Shown here piece by piece: positions 8,401 to 14,626 of a stretch of DNA of 39,396 bases (the stretch's first letter is position 1; each line of letters opens with the position of its first letter). A program made the translations under genes and the position numbers. The notes under the pieces were generated by a model that was given only the letters and a program-made list of their open reading frames with translations, was not told the DNA's origin and made no database searches. The stretch lies in IMG/VR virus record IMGVR_UViG_3300025818_000050, positions 1-39,396 of that record; one strand, written 5' to 3'. The stretch comes from a virus.

Positions 8401-8765
8401 AGTTGCTTTATAATATCATTATATATCGCAGCAGCATCGGGATTTTCCTGTTTTAAAGGCTCCAAAACTTCAGTTATTACTCTAACAGTTTCGTCGTTAA
8501 TTGCAACGCCTTCGTCACTGGCTCCTTTACTAATTATCGGAGAAACACTTTCAGAAACTCCACCGGCCACCATGCTGGTATTAAAATTCTCACTGTTGCC
8601 CACCCCTATCGAGGACATCGTCGCATTAGCACCAAGAAATAAATCGGTGGCTTTATCGATATTTTCAATTACTTTGGAGCCGTTTTCTTCAATGTATGCT
8701 CCTGACTCAGGGAAGTTTTCTTTATCAAAGCCAGGAATACCAAGTTGTTCAAAAATATCAGCCAT
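5481..8765 (-). CDS. Large baseplate hub-like structural protein
   Basis: A 1094-residue protein, the largest in the window. It has a variable N-terminus and an Ala-rich helical stretch around 150-215 (VTRVASAAAGAIFGPAFGG, then many Ala/Arg). A mixed central region contains charged helices (about 520-720). The C-terminal region reads YPSVYPGTIIFVDPRGF, then GVGGYYMVTKASHRIAEGE and TTQLQCIWL. That last pattern resembles the end of the hub beta domain in gp27/VgrG/late-control-D proteins ('pG..v.v', 'yyvvkvsH.i..g.y.t.l'). I infer the central baseplate hub joining tube and spike. An AGGAG site lies in the end of the LysM gene, three bases upstream. No lysozyme domain was seen. The Ala-rich segment might contact membrane. 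Confidence 0.65.
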   Translation of the reverse strand: MADIFEQLGIPGFDKENFPESGAYIEENGSKVIENIDKATDLFLGANATMSSIGVGNSENFNTSMVAGGVSESVSPIISKGASDEGVAINDETVRVITEVLEPLKQENPDAAAIYNDIIKQLEEANGAAQKAILEYHTIQAKIQEEADKKVGTQENIGLVTRVASAAAGAIFGPAFGGLVRAGLAGVRATADARARRSAEAAEQAAAAIAAALAPNENYLNLSFREQCYIQKNVYSLIEIRNSSTFPKRTILPYVGDNKKNCSIMCGGDPYAFMNRLTQPTSVSGMFDIPGYILSSLQPTVRLYKVIMDEEGKTQDEIEITFPGTTTQDEIKKAFMNKNARGYGIGLKSFEWTLEGSDPFAAKRMISARLSIHATTFSEILKDRRTPGGTFKYADLALRTGTTKDKKENDPAECFTDSADVSYDGSYDVNFRLKAVVGYAIPDNLNISRKLSETERTKYQKAVSACYSSYDLIPTIHEFSFEDDGRVLLNIDYQAYIQDYFDASYFDIFSDDNKITRDIFKNKIEKKIKSARRKEANQKPSEEQEDANAIRKLKTDNMKILLTKLFKADKVYYYNIPYEELNTAMSNAYMPPFYNSENVILNEESVRNELAALQNKLGTETRPEAQQDIKRKIDDIEKQLDQDSDISSTANKAISSATHRQVTMFFLYDLIDIILEGIDSSFPAYEQVLNKLGEEYKKESDERIIKLEKENLKRAIENFKKLRVLLGPIEIRNPANNNEYTHVSIGEIPISVKYFSEWMADKMLTKDRRSYNLASFIDAFIKNYVSVFLNDKTCGGVKTTQPVQFHSTTVVSYGDPKSDNDEISELIKKQNENAPADKVIDMWCSSARSNVRDPDSTHDSILNVQGDRAFALSGNGGHAKQKNWMVYYAGRSSPTNTMTADRGDDQVAGINHYVLGQSSGIVKNIKLEKTSTPMLKEMRYEQEGYDGLMQLREIYNANIDMFLYPSVYPGTIIFVDPRGFAPDLGTGEYETKHDDYDKNQSIDRFEITRYGVGGYYMVTKASHRIAEGERTTQLQCIWLNGIMKSPRPPDGEKLEDQTSQSSMRKCGATEQTNSVCKLVLEARAQIDQVGQQQT

Positions 8766-8768
8766 CTA

Positions 8769-9110
8769 TCAACCAACTCCTAGCAATTGTATTATTTCCT
8801 GAGCACTTAAAGGAATCGTTATTAAGTCACCTGGAGAGATGTCGCCTTCTGTTGGGCGTCCATTATACCACGCGATAATCCACCATAACTTTGGATCTCC
8901 ATAATATCGAGCAGCCAGATTATAATACCTATCCGCAGCAGTCCAAACGTGTGTTGTTGTTGCGATATTAGCGCGATCTACCACGCTTGGATGATACAAA
9001 ACAGGGGTCTCGTAGTGAGTAAGACCCTTTTCTTTGTTTCTGCTTTTTCTGAGGGGCTGATAGTACTCGCTGCTGTTTAATAATTTTCTATGTGTATTGT
9101 ATCTGGACAT
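8769..9110 (-). CDS. 53: gp53-like baseplate wedge protein with LysM-type domain
   Basis: A 113-residue baseplate protein. After a basic N-terminal 50 residues comes a LysM-like module (about 51-103): ATTTHVWTAADRYYNLAARYYGD, KLWWIIAWYNG, then SPGDLITIP. This is the 'Y.V..gDtl..IA..yyg....w..I...N.....i.pG..l.iP' pattern. T4 gp53, which locks baseplate wedges together around the hub, also carries a LysM fold, and LysM proteins hold the same place in many simpler contractile tails. It lies between the tube-cap gene and the hub-like gene, as expected. LysM can also bind peptidoglycan, but here the location favours a structural role. The start has an AAAGAGA site upstream. Confidence 0.82.
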   Translation of the reverse strand: MSRYNTHRKLLNSSEYYQPLRKSRNKEKGLTHYETPVLYHPSVVDRANIATTTHVWTAADRYYNLAARYYGDPKLWWIIAWYNGRPTEGDISPGDLITIPLSAQEIIQLLGVG

Positions 9111-9123
9111 TGTTTTGTTCTCT

Positions 9124-10197
9124 TTAATCTATATAACTGGAGAGATCACCCTCGGCAGCGACATATCCCTCGATAGCACTTTCCAAATAATCAAGTTTAT
9201 TTTGCTGACGGTCTGAAAGTGTTTCGCCGGCATCCTTTTTTCTATTGAGCCGTTCCGCTCTTTTAATATCTTTTTCAAACCTTTTTTTCCCAAACATTCC
9301 ATTGTATCCGCGGGCTACTGCATTTGCTCTGTCTTGCTCGGCGGCTTCTCGACCTCGTTCTTTGGCTTGACGATCTGCAATTTTTGCATCGTATCCTCCG
9401 ATAGGAAACTGAGATTTTTCTATTTCCAAAGGCGCATTGTAAGGAAACGAGTTATCTTTGAAATAGCTAAACTGTTCTTCGGCTTCGAGGTCTTCAAACG
9501 GCCCCCATCCCAAAACAGATTCGTGAATAACTTTAAAATCTATGCTAACCTCAATCAACTTTGGTAAAATTGTGTTTGGTGCTGTTTGGATAACGCCAGC
9601 GGCGGCATTTTCGAGATTGTGATTAATGTTCACACTTGTAATCACACCAAGCAAGCCTTGTGAGGGATTGTTTGCCGAAACGTATTTATCAAATAAGAGA
9701 CCAGCGGAGCCATAGTCGCGGTACTCGGATGATGTTCCAGACGACACCAAATTCATTAACTTCAATCTTACAAGCGGACTTTGAGAGAGCGTATTAATGT
9801 TACTGCCGAGATCAGCATAGTTGGGATAAAGGAACTGGGCGAGTTTTTGAACTCTTCCTAAGTTCTCATATGCTTCGCCAATTGTATCAGCAGGAATCTT
9901 CCAACCCAAGGTTATATTTCTTGTTGTGTTCTTAAAAGTATAAATTGGGTCAGTTCTACCAAATACAGTATCAGGAGTCCAGTCTGAAGAATAGTTTTCA
10001 CTAAATGTTGTGATAAAGGCTTTGAAAAATACGTCGGTCTCGGATGGAACATGAAAAAACGACAGCACAGCCTCTGCCTGATTAGCAAGACCATCGGTGG
10101 TTGCCGGACTAAGATGACCAGCGTCAGGGCCGTCATCCAATTGCGATCCTAGCGTAATGTTTTTGTAATTTTGCTGTTTAAATATTCCTTGAGACAT
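9124..10197 (-). CDS. Baseplate-tail tube junction (tube cap) protein, gp48/gp54-like
   Basis: A 357-residue protein of the kind that joins baseplate to tail tube. Recognisable segments are FKAFITTFSENYSSDWTPDTVFGRTDPIYTF near 60-90, then RNITLGWKIPADTIGEAYENL and KLAQFLYPNY. These describe a tube-like beta fold that recurs in T4 gp48/gp54-like proteins. LLGVITSVNINHNLENAAAG and LPKLIEVSIDFKVIHE (about 185-230) complete the fold. The C-terminal 100 residues are highly charged, mainly Lys, Arg, Glu and Ala, and probably helical. It follows the tape measure gene, the usual order (29, 48, 54 in T4), and precedes the gp53-like gene by 13 bases. The assignment to gp48 rather than gp54 is uncertain. 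Confidence 0.75.
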   Translation of the reverse strand: MSQGIFKQQNYKNITLGSQLDDGPDAGHLSPATTDGLANQAEAVLSFFHVPSETDVFFKAFITTFSENYSSDWTPDTVFGRTDPIYTFKNTTRNITLGWKIPADTIGEAYENLGRVQKLAQFLYPNYADLGSNINTLSQSPLVRLKLMNLVSSGTSSEYRDYGSAGLLFDKYVSANNPSQGLLGVITSVNINHNLENAAAGVIQTAPNTILPKLIEVSIDFKVIHESVLGWGPFEDLEAEEQFSYFKDNSFPYNAPLEIEKSQFPIGGYDAKIADRQAKERGREAAEQDRANAVARGYNGMFGKKRFEKDIKRAERLNRKKDAGETLSDRQQNKLDYLESAIEGYVAAEGDLSSYID

Positions 10198-10215
10198 TTA
10201 CTATATTTTCCTTTC

Positions 10216-12753
10216 TCAGATTATGACGGTCGTGCCCTTTCCTTGTATTCTTCTTTTAAATTCGTTATCGACCGCCACAACCGCCTCGCTAGCCATTTGC
10301 TTGCCGTCAATATATACTTTAACATCAATATTTGTATCTTTTTGGTTTTGTGCCGCCATTTGTGGTGCTGGCGCTGTTGTTGCATTATTGTTGGCGGCAG
10401 CAGCGGTGACCATTACGGCTGCTGCTCCAAGTTTCAATGTATCGACGCCGTTGATGGCGTCCATAATAGTCTGAATATTAGTAGCAACTCCATCGGATGT
10501 GACTCCTACATCTACACCACCCATTTTTGATAACTCTTTAATGGTATCTGTATTAATCTCATTCAGCGCGCTAGCAACAGAAGATATTCCAGAAGCCATT
10601 GCAGCCAAACCAAGACCCGCTGCTGCAAAGCCAGCAGAACCAAGCACAAGTGTGCTAACGAAACCTGTAAAGAGTGCTGTATTCTCGGCGTTCATTGCGC
10701 TAAACATCGATGCAAGACCCTCTCCCATATATCCGATACCAGCGGCTGCTACGCCTATACCACCACCAATCAATAATATAGCAGCACCAAGACCTAACAT
10801 TGGGGCAAAGGCAGCCTTACCAGCAACAGCGAGTCCTACAAGGGCGACGCCGAAGATCAGCATCGTGCGCATTAGTGCGTTAATTGCTTCATTAAGTCCA
10901 GAGATCTGCTCCGCACTCAATGACGAAAAGGCTTCAGCCAAGTTTGCTAAACCATTTGCAGCAAAACCAATTCCGGCAGCAGCCATACCAATAGCCGCAC
11001 CAAATGCGAGCGTTGGTCCGACTAGTTTGGACATGCCTGTGGATGCAATTGGTGCGCCTTTTCCGAGAACAACAAGTTGTGCTACCCACATACCAAGAGC
11101 ACCGGCACCCTTAAGAACTGTAAGTGCGATAAAACCATATAATATCTTATCTAAATGCGGTATCAAAAAAACAACAAATTTTGTAACATTAACAATACCC
11201 TTACCAAACCGTTGTATCGCCTCTTCATTTCCTTCCAGTTGTTTTACTAAGCCTTCGAAAACATCAATAAGAGGCGTAACAACCGGTATCATGCTAGCAA
11301 GTAGAGACTTAAAGCGCTCTTGAATATTTTGAATTGATTTTGTTCGTTCTTGAAGAGCAAGAATCTCATCTGATGATTTCTCTGTTGCTCCTGCTAGTGT
11401 ATCAAAGTTCCCAGACATTAAAAGCGCGAGATCAGCGGTACTTTCAATACCTTCGATAGCGTTAACATAGAATTTCTTTTCAAAGTAATCCATATCGTCA
11501 AATGTCTTACCTGTTCTCAACACAGCATCACGGATCATCTCAAAGCGCTTGGCTGGCTCTTTCGCCATCATAAGATCCATAGCATTAACAAAGTTACCGC
11601 CTAGCGCAGCGTTAAGTCTACCTGCGGAGGTGGCGGCGTCCTCAAAAGTATCAAAACCGTCTGAAATTGCTATTAGTTTTTCTATTTGCAAGCCGGTTGT
11701 CTTTGAGACAACAGCCAGATCTTTAAAGGCATCCACACCAGAAGCACCAAATGCAGCCACTTCATCTCCAGCGGTAACAAAATCTTGAGCCATCTGTTGT
11801 GGAGTTACTCCAATTTGCATTGCTAGGGAGTTTAAGTCTCTACTAACTGCTGCGGCTTCTGCACCGCTCAATCCAAACGCCTTTACTCCAAGTTGAGTGG
11901 CTTTTGCGTAATCAGATAGGCTAACACCCTGCTTCTCCAGCAAAGCGCCTGTATTCGCAATGTCGCGCTGGTTTTGTTGAGACATAAGAGAAAACTCGGA
12001 CATCTCGCCGCGAAGTGCAGTGTGTGCTTTATAGACTTCATCTACTTGCACACCATAGAAAGCCATTGATTGAATATCGCCGCTAATCGCCTTAGCCATT
12101 TCTTCGGAAGCGCCAGTTGAAGCCATAAAGGACTTTGCTGCTTCATCGGTCTTGAATGCTAGGCTAATCATTGTATCTATAAGACCAAGTGCGACACCCT
12201 TTAGGGCGCCTATCGCTGCTTTTTGAAAGCCAAGTTGCCTTACTTGCTTAACCATACTAACAATATTTTGTGTATTTACCAGACTGTGTGTTTCATAGAC
12301 TTGCACGAGTCCTTTCATTGTGTTAGTGAGCGATTCGGTTGAGGCTATTTTTTCTTCGTCTGCTTTTATTGCTTTTTCAGTCTCTTCAATATATTTTTGT
12401 TTTTTTGCTATTAACTTTTTTACTGCTTCCTCTTGAGCGGCAGTGTACAAATTATTTTTCTGATTAATTTGAAGTGTGATTTGTGCTATTTCTATTTCAT
12501 TTTTTGCTTGATCTATGCCTATTCTTCTTTGCTCAGCCAATTTTTTTTCAGAGTCAGCCATTGCGTTGGCCACTTGCTCTTGGCGTTCGAGGGCATCTGA
12601 TGTTTCCTTAAGGCCAGCGAGGTACTTATTTAATCTGTCGATAGATTCGGCGTCTCCAGTGGTAGCACCCGTTCCGGAAGCGCCAGCAGCACTATTAATA
12701 GCGCCAATGATAGCTGCTTTAATTGCTTCTAAATCTGCTCTATTGATAGCCAC
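10216..12753 (-). CDS. Tail tape measure protein
   Basis: An 845-residue tape measure protein that sets tail length and is ejected with DNA. Residues 1-150 are Ala/Lys/Glu-rich helices with coiled-coil character. The middle (about 170-480) is helical with many small residues. From about 530 to 720 it has several long hydrophobic Gly/Ala stretches (for example TLAFGAAIGMAAAGIGFAA and LLIGGGIGVAAAGIGYMG) typical of tape measures that insert in the host membrane. The start is GTG at 12751-12753 with AAGGAA upstream. I see no good ATG alternative nearby. A terminator and a promoter-like ACTATTTA element lie directly upstream, so it appears to be uncoupled from the preceding tail genes. No peptidase or lysozyme domain was seen. 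Confidence 0.9.
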   Translation of the reverse strand: MAINRADLEAIKAAIIGAINSAAGASGTGATTGDAESIDRLNKYLAGLKETSDALERQEQVANAMADSEKKLAEQRRIGIDQAKNEIEIAQITLQINQKNNLYTAAQEEAVKKLIAKKQKYIEETEKAIKADEEKIASTESLTNTMKGLVQVYETHSLVNTQNIVSMVKQVRQLGFQKAAIGALKGVALGLIDTMISLAFKTDEAAKSFMASTGASEEMAKAISGDIQSMAFYGVQVDEVYKAHTALRGEMSEFSLMSQQNQRDIANTGALLEKQGVSLSDYAKATQLGVKAFGLSGAEAAAVSRDLNSLAMQIGVTPQQMAQDFVTAGDEVAAFGASGVDAFKDLAVVSKTTGLQIEKLIAISDGFDTFEDAATSAGRLNAALGGNFVNAMDLMMAKEPAKRFEMIRDAVLRTGKTFDDMDYFEKKFYVNAIEGIESTADLALLMSGNFDTLAGATEKSSDEILALQERTKSIQNIQERFKSLLASMIPVVTPLIDVFEGLVKQLEGNEEAIQRFGKGIVNVTKFVVFLIPHLDKILYGFIALTVLKGAGALGMWVAQLVVLGKGAPIASTGMSKLVGPTLAFGAAIGMAAAGIGFAANGLANLAEAFSSLSAEQISGLNEAINALMRTMLIFGVALVGLAVAGKAAFAPMLGLGAAILLIGGGIGVAAAGIGYMGEGLASMFSAMNAENTALFTGFVSTLVLGSAGFAAAGLGLAAMASGISSVASALNEINTDTIKELSKMGGVDVGVTSDGVATNIQTIMDAINGVDTLKLGAAAVMVTAAAANNNATTAPAPQMAAQNQKDTNIDVKVYIDGKQMASEAVVAVDNEFKRRIQGKGTTVII

Positions 12754-12772
12754 GAAAAAGTTCCTTACTCAA

Positions 12773-12780
12773 TAAATAGT
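12773..12780 (-). promoter_or_regulatory. ACTATTTA promoter-like element before the tape measure gene
   Basis: ACTATTTA on the coding strand, 19 bases before the GTG start of the tape measure gene and six bases after the T run of the preceding terminator. It belongs to the nine-member set described in the findings. Promoter function is inferred from position and recurrence. Confidence 0.55.
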
Positions 12781-12786
12781 AGCCAC

Positions 12787-12813
12787 AAAAAAAGACAAGG
12801 TTTTACCCTTGTC
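12787..12813 (-). terminator. Intrinsic terminator between the gp51-position frame and the tape measure
   Basis: GACAAGG pairs with CCTTGTC around a six-base loop, followed by seven T on the minus strand. The TAA stop of the preceding gene at 12803 lies inside the loop, so a terminating ribosome would cover the stem. It isolates the tape measure gene from the upstream transcript. Confidence 0.85.
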
Positions 12814-13057
12814 CATATTTTTTGCTAAATGTTTGTGGCATTTGCGGTTGATTGCTATCAGACAATGTGTATGATTGCGAGTTTCTTCCGCCTTTGCTCT
12901 TAGAGGCATTTTCTATTGCTTCTTTTTCTGCTTCTAGTTGTTTTACTAGCCTCTCAACAAACCACTTACGCAGACCTATAGGTAGGTTATATGCTTCCGA
13001 TAATGACCAGCCTCCTGAGTATTTTAAGAAGAAGAACTGCTCATATACGTTCTCCAT
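12803..13057 (-). CDS. gp51-position small tail protein, possible frameshift product
   Basis: A small helical protein of 84 residues if started at the ATG at 13057. The core reads YEQFFFLKYSGGWSLSEAYNLPIGLRKWFVERLVKQ, followed by a polar Ser/Gln/Asn-rich tail. It holds the place of T4 gene 51, after gene 26 and before the tape measure, which is also where other tails encode assembly chaperones. The open frame continues upstream through the end of the gp26-like gene to about 13138, but the only start there is a TTG without a ribosome binding site. The ATG at 13057 lies four bases after the gp26 stop and also has no clear binding site. Expression is thus by coupled re-initiation or by frameshift at the T7 run (13076-13082). 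Confidence 0.7.
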   Translation of the reverse strand: MENVYEQFFFLKYSGGWSLSEAYNLPIGLRKWFVERLVKQLEAEKEAIENASKSKGGRNSQSYTLSDSNQPQMPQTFSKKYGQG

Positions 13058-13061
13058 ATAA

Positions 13062-13928
13062 TCAGGTGTTAGGCCAAAAAAAGTCTGCCGTAAGTGGCAC
13101 CTCCAATTCACTTTCGTAATCACACTCTGAACATTCAAAGTGTTGAGTTAAATCAACGTTAGGGCTAGCTGCCTTATACGCATTACGAAGGTGACGCACG
13201 TCTACTGATGGAATGTTTTGTACAACATAGTTGACTGCCTCTGATGTTGTATTTCCGTTAACTGCTACAATCATATTAACAAGTTGTCTTGTAACGTTCT
13301 TCTCGTGTGTTCGCTTGTTCTTGCGATCAAGTTCGATACCTTCAAGAAGAAACTTCTCATCTGCTCCCGTCATGATCTTGAATGTAATTTCTAGACCTGT
13401 TCGGGGGAGACGAGTAACAAATGTTCCGTTGCCTGTGGGGGTTGTGTCTATTCCTTCATCGGCTAAGTCGTCTCCGGAGTAAACACTGGCTTTGTTTAAG
13501 TCAAAACTGTACTCTTGTGCTGTTGCGCAAGAAGGACACGTGACTTTTGTGTTGTAGTCGTTGCCATATGCTGAAATACGCGCTGCAATAATGAGCGCGT
13601 TTCTATCACCGACCAATAAGCTATCAGCGTTGATGCTTTTATCGGTAATAATGCTGCTAAGAACTCTGTCCAAAGCAACTCCCTTTCTAAGCAATGACCT
13701 AGAAGTCAGCATATCCTCTTCTTTTGCGGTCATTTGCTTAATTTCGATTGAGTCTCTGCCGTGCAAGGGATGCCCTACTGGGTAGAAGGCACCTCTTGAA
13801 GGTAGATCCACGATCTCCGTTGGAATGATGAACGAAAAGTCACCACTCTCTGTGTTTTGAGCTAATTGTTGTGGCTCGGCAGTGTCTGAAGTAAACTGCG
13901 AGCCCAACCTATCACTATTTCTTGACAA
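13062..13928 (-). CDS. 26: T4 gp26-like baseplate/tail assembly protein
   Basis: A 288-residue member of the T4 baseplate gp26-like family. After a polar start comes the family signature: LPSRGAFYP, HPL, then IEIKQMTAKEEDMLTS (about 42-76), followed by GVALDRVLSSIITDKSIN and LLVGDRNALIIAARISAYG. Two CxxC pairs (C131/C134 and C266/C269) suggest a zinc knuckle. The start codon is TTG at 13926-13928 with a strong AGAGGTG site five bases upstream and no nearby in-frame ATG. An extended -10 promoter lies about 33 bases upstream. Its last codons contain a run of seven T that could shift ribosomes into the next frame. In the analogous place other tails have chaperones expressed by frameshift. Confidence 0.85.
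   Translation of the reverse strand: MSRNSDRLGSQFTSDTAEPQQLAQNTESGDFSFIIPTEIVDLPSRGAFYPVGHPLHGRDSIEIKQMTAKEEDMLTSRSLLRKGVALDRVLSSIITDKSINADSLLVGDRNALIIAARISAYGNDYNTKVTCPSCATAQEYSFDLNKASVYSGDDLADEGIDTTPTGNGTFVTRLPRTGLEITFKIMTGADEKFLLEGIELDRKNKRTHEKNVTRQLVNMIVAVNGNTTSEAVNYVVQNIPSVDVRHLRNAYKAASPNVDLTQHFECSECDYESELEVPLTADFFWPNT
13076..13104 (-). other. Candidate frameshift site: T7 run with upstream internal SD
   Basis: Near the end of the gp26-like gene the frame reads GAC TTT TTT TGG. A +1 or -2 slip on the seven T at 13076-13082 enters the next frame (TTT GGC CTA) with no stop before 12803. An internal GGAGGTG (13098-13104) lies 17 bases upstream of the run and could pause ribosomes. The shift is predicted, not shown. 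Confidence 0.4.
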
Positions 13929-13960
13929 TATACACCTCTTTTGAAATATTGTGTGAGACT

Positions 13961-13969
13961 ATTATAGCA
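13961..13969 (-). promoter_or_regulatory. Extended -10 sigma70-type promoter before the gp26-like gene
   Basis: TGCTATAAT on the coding strand matches the extended -10 consensus TGnTATAAT exactly. It lies 32 bases before the TTG start. No good -35 box is seen at the usual spacing, which extended -10 promoters tolerate. Host RNA polymerase could use it directly. Confidence 0.55.
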
Positions 13970-13989
13970 TGTTTAAATGTTGTGTTGTA

Positions 13990-14580
13990 CTATGATTGGA
14001 AAAATGTGCTTTGACCATCACCAGCGGTAGCGCGTGAAGGACCACCGGGGGTTTGAAGTCGTGCCCAGTCGTATCTGATCTCAAGGGTCATCTCAACCAA
14101 GTCATCATTTCCATAAGCCATGTCGCCATACTTCACGGTTGTAATGAAAGCGTTCCAAAGAGTCCACTTCTCAATCTCGTTACCGTCGCCATCAATTTGT
14201 GAGATGTAAACTGCACCGAGAGCGCCTGCTGATTTTGCCTTCGACATAGTACCGAGTGAGTTCGGGTTAGAAGGAGGGTTGTAGCCAGAAAGGTTAACAA
14301 TATCTGAAAGTGTAGCGGACATGTCGGGATCACGGGGATCAACAAGAGTCATACTAATCGGATCCCAAGTCACGGTACCAGGATAGTAGAACGTGTGGTT
14401 CAAGTATTGGTGCTCCGATGTAGCAACAGAAAAGGACGGCTTGTTCACTGACTTAGCATACCAGAGAAGAGAACCTCCTTGTGGCGCACTAATTCCTGTG
14501 AATTCTACCTTGAACCTAAACTGACGCTTAGGATCTTTGAGTTCGGTGTTTTCGGCAAAGTTGTCTGACCAGAATGGCAT
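13990..14580 (-). CDS. 19: Tail tube protein (gp19-like)
   Basis: A 196-residue tail tube monomer of the T4 gp19 type, forming the inner tube through which DNA passes. Its start, MPFWSDNFAENTELKDPKRQ, leads into FRFKVEF. SVNKPSFSV, then NHTFYYPGTVTWDPISMTLVDP (about 45-82), and the end AYGNDDLVEMTLEIRYDWA fit the single-sheet tube fold, in which a strand pair and a DPR loop recur. Length is close to the family norm (about 160-200). It directly follows the sheath gene, the universal order in contractile tails. It has its own ACTATTTA element and a TAGGAG binding site, consistent with very high, separate expression. Confidence 0.92.
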   Translation of the reverse strand: MPFWSDNFAENTELKDPKRQFRFKVEFTGISAPQGGSLLWYAKSVNKPSFSVATSEHQYLNHTFYYPGTVTWDPISMTLVDPRDPDMSATLSDIVNLSGYNPPSNPNSLGTMSKAKSAGALGAVYISQIDGDGNEIEKWTLWNAFITTVKYGDMAYGNDDLVEMTLEIRYDWARLQTPGGPSRATAGDGQSTFFQS

Positions 14581-14605
14581 TTTAATTGGCTCCTATATTC
14601 AATTT

Positions 14606-14613
14606 TAAATAGT
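14606..14613 (-). promoter_or_regulatory. ACTATTTA promoter-like element before the tail tube gene
   Basis: ACTATTTA on the coding strand, within GAATACTATTTAAAATTG, 25 bases before the tube start codon. The five preceding bases (GAATA) are identical to those at the scaffold gene element. Confidence 0.55.
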
Positions 14614-14626
14614 ATTCAGATTATTT

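Noticed and set aside
10499-11323. Plus-strand frame of 274 codons opposite the tape measure gene
   Set aside because: The product is Ala/Pro/Ser-rich, complementary to the Gly/Ala-rich tape measure codons. The minus-strand protein has clear family features, so this is a shadow.
13058-13138. Independent start of the gp51-position gene at TTG 13138
   Set aside because: There is no ribosome binding site and the region is fully inside the gp26-like gene. Re-initiation at 13057 or frameshifting explains the open frame better.
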